Source: Lachnoclostridium sp. UBA2905
GTDB taxonomy: Bacteria; Bacillota; Clostridia; Lachnospirales; Lachnospiraceae
Length of the DNA stretch: 18,233 bases
Direction of reading: 5' to 3'
Assembly: GCA_002349525.1 (NCBI GenBank)
Contig: DEDL01000033.1
Span: forward strand, 22,431-40,663
The notes below the pieces were generated by a model. That model had not been told where the DNA came from, searched no databases, and saw only the letters and a list, made by a program, of their open reading frames with translations. Of this stretch, positions 1-6,648 are shown in pieces. How positions within the stretch are numbered: the stretch's first letter is position 1; each line of letters opens with the position of its first letter. The translations under genes were made by a program, and so were the position numbers.

Positions 1-261
1 TATCTCTATTCTGCCTTGTTCGAGAGCATTTTCCAGTGATCTTAAAATGCCTGGAGTTTTCTTGCCGTTTGTAGTTTGCTTATAGGCAGTCTGGTTATTG
101 GCAGTCTGACCCAAAAAAGTATTGTTATAGTTTGGACCGGCTTCCTTTGACCGTCTCTTCTGTTTTTGCTTGCTATTAGGAATGCTTTTTATTATAACAA
201 CAAAAATAACAATTCCAAATATTATTAGATTCCCCAACAGATCCTCTGGAATATTATACAT
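1..261 (-). CDS. Partial single-pass membrane protein, function unknown
   Basis: The reading frame begins at an ATG at 261-259 and stays open for 87 codons to the left edge, so the C-terminus is not visible. The start is supported by an AGGGGAAGG ribosome binding site about 8 bases upstream. After a short N-terminus (MYNIPEDLLGN) comes one hydrophobic segment at about residues 12-27, followed by a basic stretch (KQKQKRRSK). This suggests an N-out, C-in anchor. Then comes a polar Asn/Gln/Thr-rich linker (about 43-66) leading into what may be a soluble domain. I do not recognise a family. It lies downstream of the decarboxylase gene on the same strand, about 93 bases away, and could be cotranscribed with it or start from its own promoter. 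It could be the anchor of a larger cytoplasmic protein; the visible part does not decide this. Confidence 0.6.
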   Translation of the reverse strand, partial: MYNIPEDLLGNLIIFGIVIFVVIIKSIPNSKQKQKRRSKEAGPNYNNTFLGQTANNQTAYKQTTNGKKTPGILRSLENALEQGRIEI

Positions 262-327
262 AGATTTACACCTTCCCCTGAAATATAATTATAATGTACT
301 TTCAATATTACTATATCATTTAGCTCA

Positions 328-356
328 AATCAACAAAGTATTGGCAATTGTTGATT
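328..356 (-). terminator. Weak hairpin after the decarboxylase stop codon
   Basis: AATCAACAA (328-336) and TTGTTGATT (348-356) form a perfect 9-bp stem around an 11-base loop. It overlaps the stop codon of the decarboxylase gene. No T-tract follows in the minus direction, so termination is uncertain and read-through into the downstream membrane protein gene is possible. Confidence 0.3.
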
Positions 357-1707
357 AATTTTGTATTACTCCTGTGTTACTCTTTATAAGATATCCGTTT
401 TCAATATAATAGCGCATTTTATCTATTATCTGACTGGTATAAGTCTCACCGGCAATTATAAGTGGTATACCCGGTGGATATACATAGACCATATCCTCTG
501 CAAGGTCACCTGGTTTTACTGAAAAATGAAGCTCAGATATGTTATTTTGGCTATCCGGCAAATCATTTTTCGATAAGCTGTCGCACATTCTATCTTCGCA
601 TATAATTGCATCATAAAGTTTTTCAAAATCCGCAGCCTGGTCCCATACACTGGTCATCATAATGACGTAATGTGGAAGAGACATCTCTGGCTGCAGGCTA
701 TATTTTTCCCTTAAATTGTTATAAAGCATATGTCCGTTAAAGCCGGTAGTGTTCATAGTCTTTTTGCAGCTTATTACTATTTTTGAGGCATCTCTTTTTG
801 AAGAATATGGAAGTACCTCAAGATTTTTAAGGTTTGCCAGTCTGTTATAGAGCTTTTTTAGCTGACGGGCATATTCTTCGTAATATTTCTCACCGTCTTT
901 TTCAAGAAAATCCATTGCATAATCAATTCCACCCATAAGAATATAGGAAGGACTGCTGCTTTGAAAAATGGACAGGTATTTGCTGACAGCAGATTCATTT
1001 ACATTAGCTGTACCTATGTGAAGAAGGGCTGACTGGGTAAGAGCTGGAAGGGTTTTGTGAATTCCGTGTATTACAATGTCTGCACCACAGGAGAGGGCAT
1101 CCTCAGGAAAAATGCTGTTAAAATGCATGTGCGCTCCATGTGCTTCGTCAACAATAAGTACGGCACCATGTTTGTGGGCTATGTCTGCAATTGCTCTAAC
1201 ATCTGAAACCACTCCTTCATAGGTTGGTGAAGTTATAAAAACACATTTGATGTCAGGATTATCAGTGAGAGCCTTATCAACATCCTCAGGAGGAATAACT
1301 CCAAGTGGAAGAGAGTTTAATTCTCCCTTTGGCCAGATACAAAGAGGATTAAGCTTACGTATATTTATGGCATTGTATACGGATTTGTGGGAATTCCTTG
1401 CTACAAGTATGGAATCGCCGGGTTCACAGGTGGCAAAAATGGAAGCGAGAATTCCACCGGTGCAGCCGTTAACCATGAAAAAAGTACGACGGCTTCCAAA
1501 TAAATTTCCGGCACGTTCCATAGCTTCTTTTAGAAGTCCTTCCGGATGGTGCAGATCGTCAAAATTATCAATTTCTGTAATGTCAAGACGGTATGCATCA
1601 AGTGGGGCAAGCAGCTCATTTCTCTTATGACCGGGCATATGAAATGGTCTTAAGCCGTCTTTTGAATAATTTTCTAATATATATAAAAGATTGTCTTTGT
1701 AATTCAT
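355..1707 (-). CDS. Short-form Orn/Lys/Arg decarboxylase family PLP enzyme (YaaO-like)
   Basis: This is a fold-type I pyridoxal-phosphate enzyme of 450 residues, the short form seen in Gram-positives such as B. subtilis YaaO and SpeA (about 480-490 residues), without the N-terminal wing domain of the E. coli enzymes. Visible motifs are HMPGHK at 23-28, NGCTGG (PLP phosphate region) at 80-85, DEAHGAH at 187-193 with the Asp that binds the pyridine nitrogen, and HKTLPALTQ at 217-225 with K218 as the Schiff-base lysine. The C-terminal Orn/Lys/Arg decarboxylase domain follows (YPPGIPL near 414-420). The substrate (lysine, arginine or ornithine) cannot be read from sequence; the expected role is polyamine or cadaverine synthesis in the cytoplasm. 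The start has an AAAGGA site about 10 bases upstream. It is divergent from holB, as yaaO neighbours holB's block in Bacillus. Confidence 0.88.
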   Translation of the reverse strand: MNYKDNLLYILENYSKDGLRPFHMPGHKRNELLAPLDAYRLDITEIDNFDDLHHPEGLLKEAMERAGNLFGSRRTFFMVNGCTGGILASIFATCEPGDSILVARNSHKSVYNAINIRKLNPLCIWPKGELNSLPLGVIPPEDVDKALTDNPDIKCVFITSPTYEGVVSDVRAIADIAHKHGAVLIVDEAHGAHMHFNSIFPEDALSCGADIVIHGIHKTLPALTQSALLHIGTANVNESAVSKYLSIFQSSSPSYILMGGIDYAMDFLEKDGEKYYEEYARQLKKLYNRLANLKNLEVLPYSSKRDASKIVISCKKTMNTTGFNGHMLYNNLREKYSLQPEMSLPHYVIMMTSVWDQAADFEKLYDAIICEDRMCDSLSKNDLPDSQNNISELHFSVKPGDLAEDMVYVYPPGIPLIIAGETYTSQIIDKMRYYIENGYLIKSNTGVIQN

Positions 1708-1729
1708 AATATTCAGTCCTTTCAGAAAA

Positions 1730-1762
1730 AGTATACCATATTAGATTAATTTGTGGTATACT
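1730..1762. promoter_or_regulatory. 9-bp inverted repeat between divergent decarboxylase and holB genes
   Basis: AGTATACCA (1730-1738) and TGGTATACT (1754-1762) are exact reverse complements separated by 15 bases, with centres about 24 bp apart. Each arm holds a GTATAC palindrome, and each carries a TATACT hexamer on one strand that could serve as a -10 box. No good -35 box accompanies either. The geometry fits a repressor operator covering the divergent promoters or a mirrored promoter pair; this is inference. Confidence 0.4.
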
Positions 1763-1823
1763 ATAGTGACATAGGTATTACAAATGACTATATATAATTT
1801 GTATACGATAAGGGGTGGAGTTT

Positions 1824-2840
1824 ATGGATTATAAGAATATTGTGGGTCAGGAACAGATTAAGGAATTTATTAAAAAGTCTATTATGAAGAATAAGGTATC
1901 TCATGCATATCTTATTAATGGTGAGAATGGCACGGGCAAACAGAATATTGCCAGTTTATTTGCAGCATCTCTTCAGTGTGCATCCCCTGTTGATGAGTGG
2001 GAGGAAGATGAGTACAATAGACCTTGCGGTGAATGTGTTTCATGTAAGCAGATGGCAGATGGCAATCAGCCTGACGTTATTGTTATTAAACCGGAAGAAG
2101 ACAAAAAGGTAATTGGTGTGGATGTTATCAGAGAAAAACTCAATGCAACTGCTGCCATTAAGCCTTATGCCGGTCCTTATAAAATATATATTATACCAGA
2201 TGCTGACACAATGAATATAGCAGCTCAGAATGCACTGCTTAAGACTATTGAGGAGCCACCTGAATATGTTGTTATAATTTTACTTGTTCAGAATATTGGA
2301 GCCATGCTCCCTACTATTCTCTCAAGATGTGTTGAGCTTAACATGAAGTCTCTTACAGAGACTGTAATTATAGATTATCTTATGAAGTATATGCATATTC
2401 CGGATTACCTGGCACAGTCAAGTGCAGTATTTGCCCAAGGTAATATAGGAAAGGCAGTAAGATTTGCAACGGACAGCGATTTTATTGAAGTTCGTAATGA
2501 GGTTATAAGGCTTCTCAAATCTATTGAGAATAAGAAGGTTGATGAACTTATAGACATTATTAACCACATTAAGGAAGAAAAGTATAATATAGATGACTAC
2601 CTTGACATCATGATTCTCTGGTACAGGGATGTGTTGTTATTCAAGGCAGTTAAAGATGCGTCTACACTTATATTCAAGGAAGAAACCAAGTATGTAATGG
2701 CTGAAGCCAAAATAAGGAGTTATGAAAACCTTGAAATCTGTATAGAGGCAATTGATAAAGCAAAGCAGAGACTGTATGCCAATGTTAATTTTGACATGGC
2801 TATGGAGCTGCTGTTCATGACATTAAAGGAGATTTCATAA
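1824..2840 (+). CDS. holB: DNA polymerase III delta' subunit
   Basis: This is the clamp-loader delta' subunit, which helps open the sliding clamp onto primed DNA at the replication fork. The protein has 338 residues from the ATG at 1824, chosen over an in-frame GTG at 1815 because that GTG lies inside the ribosome binding site AAGGGGTGGAG. Seen: an AAA+ P-loop-like GENGTGKQ at 33-40 whose last position is Gln instead of Ser/Thr, a zinc-binding module with Cys 52, 68, 71 and 74, the segment NALLKTIEEPPE at 136-147, and the SRC arginine-finger motif at 167-169. The altered P-loop agrees with delta' being a non-hydrolysing member of the loader. It is followed one base later by ricT, as in Bacillus (holB-yaaT). 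The missing tmk-yaaQ-yaaR upstream differs from B. subtilis. Confidence 0.93.
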   Translation: MDYKNIVGQEQIKEFIKKSIMKNKVSHAYLINGENGTGKQNIASLFAASLQCASPVDEWEEDEYNRPCGECVSCKQMADGNQPDVIVIKPEEDKKVIGVDVIREKLNATAAIKPYAGPYKIYIIPDADTMNIAAQNALLKTIEEPPEYVVIILLVQNIGAMLPTILSRCVELNMKSLTETVIIDYLMKYMHIPDYLAQSSAVFAQGNIGKAVRFATDSDFIEVRNEVIRLLKSIENKKVDELIDIINHIKEEKYNIDDYLDIMILWYRDVLLFKAVKDASTLIFKEETKYVMAEAKIRSYENLEICIEAIDKAKQRLYANVNFDMAMELLFMTLKEIS

Positions 2841-2841
2841 A

Positions 2842-3750
2842 ATGACAGAAGTAATCGGAGTACGTTTCAGACGTGCAGGAAAAGTGTATTATTTTAATCC
2901 GGCAGGGATGAATATTAAGAGGGGTGCTAATGTTATCGTTGAAACCGCCCGTGGCGTGGAATATGGTAATGTTGTAGTTGGTACCAGGTCAGTGGATGAT
3001 GACCATATTATCCAGCCCCTTAAACCGGTAATAAGAGTTGCTACGCCTGAGGACGATGCGAGGGAGGCAGAAAACAGAAATAAGGAAAAGGAAGCATTTA
3101 AAATTTGTCTTGAAAAGATCCATAAATTTGGACTTGAAATGAAGCTTATAGATGTAGAATATACATTTGATAATAATAAGGTGCTCTTTTATTTTACAGC
3201 AGATGGCAGAGTAGATTTCAGGGAGCTTGTTAAGTCCCTGGCATCAGTGTTCAGAACAAGAATTGAACTTAGACAGATTGGTGTAAGAGATGAGACAAAG
3301 ATTCTTGGAGGAATCGGTGTATGTGGAAGAGTGTTATGTTGTAACAGTTTTCTTTCTGAGTTTGCTCCTGTTTCAATAAAGATGGCAAAGGAGCAGAATC
3401 TTTCTCTTAATCCAACCAAAATTTCAGGTATATGTGGACGACTTATGTGCTGCCTGAAAAATGAGGAGGAGGCATACGAGGAGCTTAATAAAAATCTTCC
3501 TAATGTTGGAGATTATGTAAGGACACCTGATAATCTTAAGGGAGAGGTACAGAGTGTAAGTGTACTAAAACAGAAGGTTAAGGTCATTGTTACAGTTGAT
3601 AATGATGAGAAGGAAGTCAGAGAGTATGATGTTAAGGATCTTAAGTTCAGATCGAAAAAACGTAAGGAGAATTCTTATGTAGATGATGCAGAACTTAAGC
3701 AGCTTGAGATGCTGGAGAAAAAGGAAGGAAAATCTAAACTGAATGAATAA
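2842..3750 (+). CDS. ricT: PSP1-domain protein RicT (YaaT), RNase Y specificity factor
   Basis: The protein has 302 residues. The N-terminal two thirds is the PSP1 C-terminal-type domain, with GVRFRRAGKVYYF at the start, RGVEYG near 37-42 and the hallmark IGVCGRVLCC/ICGRLMCC pair. Cysteines 161, 166, 167, 198, 203 and 204 are all present. In B. subtilis, RicT with RicA and RicF forms the Y-complex that binds [4Fe-4S] clusters, directs RNase Y cleavage of selected mRNAs and affects sporulation, competence and biofilm decisions. The conserved cysteines are the expected cluster ligands. The Lys/Glu-rich tail after about residue 268 is likely disordered. It starts one base after the holB stop and overlaps the next gene by 8 bases, so translation is probably coupled. 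The next gene in Bacillus, yabA, is absent here. Confidence 0.92.
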   Translation: MTEVIGVRFRRAGKVYYFNPAGMNIKRGANVIVETARGVEYGNVVVGTRSVDDDHIIQPLKPVIRVATPEDDAREAENRNKEKEAFKICLEKIHKFGLEMKLIDVEYTFDNNKVLFYFTADGRVDFRELVKSLASVFRTRIELRQIGVRDETKILGGIGVCGRVLCCNSFLSEFAPVSIKMAKEQNLSLNPTKISGICGRLMCCLKNEEEAYEELNKNLPNVGDYVRTPDNLKGEVQSVSVLKQKVKVIVTVDNDEKEVREYDVKDLKFRSKKRKENSYVDDAELKQLEMLEKKEGKSKLNE

Positions 3751-4468
3751 TAATGAAAGAATAGACGACCTCCAGATTAATGGACGGAGGATTATCCAGA
3801 GTCCGGACAGATTTTGTTTTGGAATGGATGCAGTACTTCTTTCAGGTTTTGCAAAAGTTAAAAAGGGAGAATCCGTTCTTGACCTTGGTACAGGAACTGG
3901 TATTCTTCCTATTCTTTTAGATGCGAAAACTGAGGGCGGTCATTTTACCGGACTTGAAATACAGCCTGAAAGTGCTGATATGGCCCGAAGAAGTGTAATT
4001 CTTAATAACAGACAGGACAAGATTGATATTGTAACAGGGGATATTAAGAATGCGTTGAATATATTTGGGGCGGCATCATTTGATGTAATAGTAACGAATC
4101 CACCCTACATGAACCAGAATCACGGTATAACGAATCCTGAGTCGCCAAAGGCTATTGCAAGACATGAATTGTTATGCTCTCTGGAGGATGTTATACGTCA
4201 GACCAGGTCCTTATTAAAGGTCAATGGCAGAATGTATATGGTTCATAGACCGTTCAGGCTGCCGGATATTATGGAGCTTATGAATGAATGCGGTATTGAA
4301 CCTAAGAAAATGAGGTTTGTTCACCCTTATGTTGACAGGGAACCCTCTATGGTTCTTATTGAGGGAGTACGTGGCGGAAACAGAAGGCTGACGGTGGAAA
4401 AGCCCTTGGTTATTTATGATGGGCCTGGGGAGTATTCTGAAGAAATTAAGAGGGATTATGGATTCTGA
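3743..4468 (+). CDS. trmN6: tRNA1(Val) (adenine37-N6)-methyltransferase family protein
   Basis: The 241-residue class I SAM-dependent methyltransferase corresponds to B. subtilis YabB and E. coli YfiC/TrmN6, which methylates N6 of A37 in tRNA1(Val). Seen: a substrate-side entry segment QSPDRFCFGMDAVLLSGF at 19-36, the SAM-binding DLGTGTGILPILL at 47-59, an acidic residue after the second strand (LEIQPE, 71-76), and the catalytic NPPY at 119-122 typical of N6-adenine methylases. The start ATG lies inside the end of ricT (8-base overlap), and a GGAAGGA stretch about 14 bases upstream is a weak ribosome binding site, so coupled translation is likely. The tRNA substrate is inferred from the family. 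Confidence 0.88.
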   Translation: MNNNERIDDLQINGRRIIQSPDRFCFGMDAVLLSGFAKVKKGESVLDLGTGTGILPILLDAKTEGGHFTGLEIQPESADMARRSVILNNRQDKIDIVTGDIKNALNIFGAASFDVIVTNPPYMNQNHGITNPESPKAIARHELLCSLEDVIRQTRSLLKVNGRMYMVHRPFRLPDIMELMNECGIEPKKMRFVHPYVDREPSMVLIEGVRGGNRRLTVEKPLVIYDGPGEYSEEIKRDYGF

Positions 4469-4504
4469 TTATTAGGGGTGGTAGTTTGTCTTGTACAAAA
4501 CATA

Positions 4505-4675
4505 CAATGCCACCCGCGGCTCGCTCTCGCTCCGGCTCGTCGCAGTGGTTCTAAGCTCACAGCTTCGCAGCGATACTGCTTCGCAGTTTGGCTTCAAAAT
4601 ACGTTGCAGATGTTTATGTGTAAACACGACACGTCTGCAACATATTTTAAAGCTACTGTGAATTGTAGCTTGGAG
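4505..4675. repeat. GC-rich palindromic intergenic element
   Basis: The trmN6-rsmI gap holds a block unlike its surroundings. The left half (about 4509-4590) is GC-rich in an A+T-rich region and contains GCTTCGCAG twice (4562-4570, 4578-4586). The right half is a large hairpin: arms 4591-4610 and 4634-4653 match at 18 of 20 positions, with an inner hairpin TGTTTA-TGTG-TAAACA at 4611-4626 inside the loop. A further hairpin AAGCTAC...GTAGCTT spans 4650-4671. There is no plausible gene in the block. It resembles the dispersed palindromic (REP/MITE-like) repeats of clostridial genomes, but copy number cannot be tested here. It could also act as an RNA structure that attenuates or ends the upstream message. 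Confidence 0.55.
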
Positions 4676-4734
4676 TGAGTTAAACATTCATAATAATTCA
4701 ATTATAAGGATGATGACAGGGAGGTTTTTGTGAT

Positions 4735-5577
4735 ATGGCAGGTACTCTTTATGTGTGCCCAACACCTATTGGAAATCTTGAAGATATTACCTTCAGAGTT
4801 ATTAATACTCTGAAGGATGTTGATATGATTGCAGCGGAGGATACAAGGCATACGCTTAAGCTTTTGAATCATTTTGATATTCATAAGCCTATGACAAGTT
4901 ATCATGAGCATAATAAAATAGAGAAGGCTAAAAAGCTTGTGGAGAAGCTTCTTGATGGAGTGAATATTGCTATTGTCACAGATGCCGGAACGCCTGCAAT
5001 TTCAGATCCGGGAGAGGAGCTTGTGCGTCAGGCTGTGGCAGCAGGAATTACTGTTACGTCACTTCCGGGAGCATGTGCTTGTATTACTGCACTTACTATG
5101 TCAGCTCTTCCTACAAGGAGATTCGCTTTCGAGGCATTTCTTCCAGCAGACAGGAAGGAGCGCAGACAGGTTATTGCAAGACTAAAAACAGAAATCAGGA
5201 CAACAGTCATATATGAAGCACCACATCATTTGTTAAAAACTCTAAAGGAGCTTTATGCAGAGCTTGGCAATAGACAATTAACTCTTTGCAGGGAGATTAC
5301 CAAAAAGCATGAAGAGTGCATATACACGGACATTGAAGGTGCCATTTCTCTTTATGAAAATGAGCCGCCGAGAGGGGAATATGTGCTGGTGCTTGGTGGA
5401 TGCGATGAGGAAAAGCTTCTTAGTGATTCAAGGGAGGAGTTTTTGGCAATGTCGGTAAATGAGCACATGAGGATATACACCGATAAGGGTGTTGATAGAA
5501 AAGAAGCAATGAAGCTTGTTGCAAAGGACCGTGGTGTGTCGAAAAGGGATATTTATAATGAACTGCTAAAGGATTGA
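4735..5577 (+). CDS. rsmI: 16S rRNA (cytidine(1402)-2'-O)-methyltransferase RsmI
   Basis: This tetrapyrrole-methylase-fold enzyme uses SAM to 2'-O-methylate C1402 in the decoding centre of 16S rRNA. The 280-residue length is normal. Seen: GTLYVCPTPIGNLEDIT at 3-19, AEDTRHT at 34-40 followed by LLNHF, SYHEHN at 55-60, DAGTPAISDPGE at 83-94, SLPGACA near 109-115, YEAPHH near 159-164 and CREITKKHEE near 183-192. The start has GGGAGG ten bases upstream. It keeps the Bacillus order (yabB-yabC) but is separated from trmN6 by 266 bases holding a palindromic element instead of yazA. A shared hairpin with the convergent abrB gene probably ends its transcript. Confidence 0.95.
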   Translation: MAGTLYVCPTPIGNLEDITFRVINTLKDVDMIAAEDTRHTLKLLNHFDIHKPMTSYHEHNKIEKAKKLVEKLLDGVNIAIVTDAGTPAISDPGEELVRQAVAAGITVTSLPGACACITALTMSALPTRRFAFEAFLPADRKERRQVIARLKTEIRTTVIYEAPHHLLKTLKELYAELGNRQLTLCREITKKHEECIYTDIEGAISLYENEPPRGEYVLVLGGCDEEKLLSDSREEFLAMSVNEHMRIYTDKGVDRKEAMKLVAKDRGVSKRDIYNELLKD

Positions 5578-5613
5578 TGGATCACAGATTTTGGTAAATG
5601 GTTCATGCAAAAC

Positions 5614-5681
5614 GGAATTAAATAAACAAGATCAGGCAAGCAAATTTAATTAAGCAGAATTAGATAAAGAGAATCAGGTAA
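5614..5681. repeat. Imperfect direct repeat, 42-bp spacing
   Basis: In the A+T-rich gap after rsmI, a segment at about 5614-5639 (GGAATTAAATAAAC, then GATCAGGCAA) recurs at about 5656-5681 (AGAATTAGATAAAG, then AATCAGGTAA) with roughly three quarters identity. No gene is seen in this gap. It may be a decayed tandem repeat. Confidence 0.35.
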
Positions 5682-5734
5682 AACAGATACAATTAAACAT
5701 AATCAATTATATATAACCAATTAAGTATAATCAA

Positions 5735-5781
5735 AAGAACCATAAAGTCTATCTCAATATAGGACAGAATTTATGGTTCTT
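5735..5781. terminator. Bidirectional hairpin between convergent rsmI and abrB
   Basis: AAGAACCATAAA (5735-5746) pairs perfectly with TTTATGGTTCTT (5770-5781), giving a 12-bp stem. Part of the loop (GTCTAT with ATAGGAC) can extend it. In the minus direction the stem runs straight into a TTTT tract, so it fits an abrB terminator well. In the plus direction the nearest T-run is about 14 bases downstream, so it is weaker for rsmI. Confidence 0.65.
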
Positions 5782-5818
5782 ACTTGTATGATTACTTTTT
5801 TGTCCAGAATGAGTGAAA

Positions 5819-6076
5819 TTAATCAATCAATCCTGCAAGCTGTGCCATTTCCTTAATTGTATTCTTGGAAACTTTTTTGCCACAGTAGTCAATAAGGTCT
5901 TCCTTGTCGCCATTAAATATGTCGACTGGTTCATACTTTCTGAGAATTATGGTCTCATCCTGGATAAGAATCTCTATTGGATCCTTCTCCGCAATATCAA
6001 GAACTCTTCTCATCTCTTTAGGAATTACAATTCTTCCCAGGTTATCTAAGTTTCTTACAATTCCCGTGTTTCTCAT
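5819..6076 (-). CDS. abrB: AbrB/SpoVT-family transition-state regulator
   Basis: The 85-residue DNA-binding protein closely resembles B. subtilis AbrB in its N-terminal swapped-hairpin domain: TGIVRNLDNLGRIVIPKEMR at 4-23, then IAEKDPIEI and TIILRKYEP. AbrB represses post-exponential genes and is itself controlled by Spo0A in Bacillus. The C-terminal part (YCGKKVSKNTIKEMAQLAG) is a short helical region that differs from the Bacillus C-terminal domain and resembles shorter clostridial paralogues. The start has AGGAGG 7 bases upstream. Its minus orientation next to rsmI matches B. subtilis. The promoter is a perfect sigmaA consensus, so high expression is expected unless it is repressed. The main alternative is another AbrB-type paralogue. 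Confidence 0.9.
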   Translation of the reverse strand: MRNTGIVRNLDNLGRIVIPKEMRRVLDIAEKDPIEILIQDETIILRKYEPVDIFNGDKEDLIDYCGKKVSKNTIKEMAQLAGLID

Positions 6077-6117
6077 GTTAGTGCCTCCTATTAAATTAGT
6101 ATTTGTGAAGTGTCTAA

Positions 6118-6146
6118 ATTATAACATGGCTGTTAAATTTTGTCAA
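6118..6146 (-). promoter_or_regulatory. Perfect-consensus sigmaA promoter of abrB
   Basis: On the minus strand TTGACA (6146-6141) is followed after exactly 17 bases by TATAAT (6123-6118), the full consensus with ideal spacing. It lies about 42 bases upstream of the abrB start codon, leaving a leader of some 35 bases with an AGGAGG site. The first base of -35 coincides with the start of a 25-bp tandem duplication. Confidence 0.85.
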
Positions 6147-6195
6147 CAAAACAGACCTCTTGTAGATGGAACAAAACAGACCTCTTGTAGATGAA
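6146..6195. repeat. 25-bp tandem duplication abutting the abrB -35 box
   Basis: Two adjacent 25-bp copies, 6146-6170 and 6171-6195, differ at one base. Each contains ACAAAACAGACCTCTTGTAG. The first copy begins at the outermost base of the abrB -35 hexamer, so the repeats occupy the region where an UP element or regulator would bind. Confidence 0.8.
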
Positions 6196-6224
6196 ACGAC
6201 GAGGTGCAGGTCAGGTGTGTTATG

Positions 6225-6367
6225 GACTGCATTATATAGCACAACTCAGAAACATTATGGATTATATTGTATAGTGTAGGATCAGGAACATTACTGACTG
6301 CATTATATAGTGTAGAATCAGGAACATTGCAGCCTGCATTGCTATACGACTCAGATACGGTTCAGAC
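6225..6367. repeat. Four degenerate 36-bp tandem repeats
   Basis: Units start at 6225, 6260, 6296 and 6332 (35-36 bp each). Units 1 to 3 share GACTGCATTATATAG-type heads and ATCAGGAACATT-type tails; unit 4 is more diverged. They lie in the 572-base gene-free gap between abrB and the glycosidase. No open reading frame with a ribosome binding site uses them. Apart from these repeats, the 25-bp duplication, the abrB promoter and the palindrome at 6603, nothing else is evident in the gap. Confidence 0.7.
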
Positions 6368-6602
6368 ATGTCATTACATACATGAATGAAAAATATATAC
6401 ATATATTGGATAAGATTCCATATAGTTTTCAAGATGTATCTGTTTACAGGCAGAAGTATCTGATTAAAATAAAGCAAATATGAAACAAAATAAAACAAAT
6501 ATAACTCGTAACAAAAGAAATATAACCTTTTGACACCAAATCTATGGTTTTAGTCTTTACCAATTAAAAGAAATATGAGATATTGATAACAGGGAAGAAA
6601 CG

Positions 6603-6615
6603 GAAAGTTACTTTC
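6603..6615. promoter_or_regulatory. 13-bp palindrome upstream of the glycosidase gene
   Basis: GAAAGTTACTTTC is a perfect palindrome around one central base. A TATAAT hexamer follows at 6623-6628, and the palindrome covers the place of its -35 box, for which no consensus is present. This is the layout of a regulator site in an activator-dependent or repressible promoter, but a TATAAT there would put the transcript start almost on the ribosome binding site, so the promoter may lie further upstream. Confidence 0.3.
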
Positions 6616-6648
6616 ATGTCATTATAATGTATATTTAGGAGGTATGGT

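Noticed and set aside
170..358. Plus-strand ORF of 62 codons near the left edge
   Set aside because: It lacks a ribosome binding site and lies opposite the better supported minus-strand membrane protein gene and the decarboxylase 3' hairpin.
4472..4687. Opposed 66-71 codon ORFs inside the palindromic element
   Set aside because: Both are products of the GC-rich, structured repeat; the composition is not protein-like and neither has a credible start site, so they are not listed as genes.
6146..6367. CRISPR-like array
   Set aside because: The repeats are contiguous, without unique spacers of constant length, and no cas genes are nearby.
6262..6498. 78-codon minus-strand ORF across the 36-bp repeats
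   Set aside because: Its C-terminal end is just translated repeat, the N-terminus is low complexity Tyr/Ile/Phe, and no ribosome binding site is present.
6530..6560. TTGACA at 6530-6535 as a promoter of the glycosidase
   Set aside because: No acceptable -10 hexamer lies 16-18 bases downstream.
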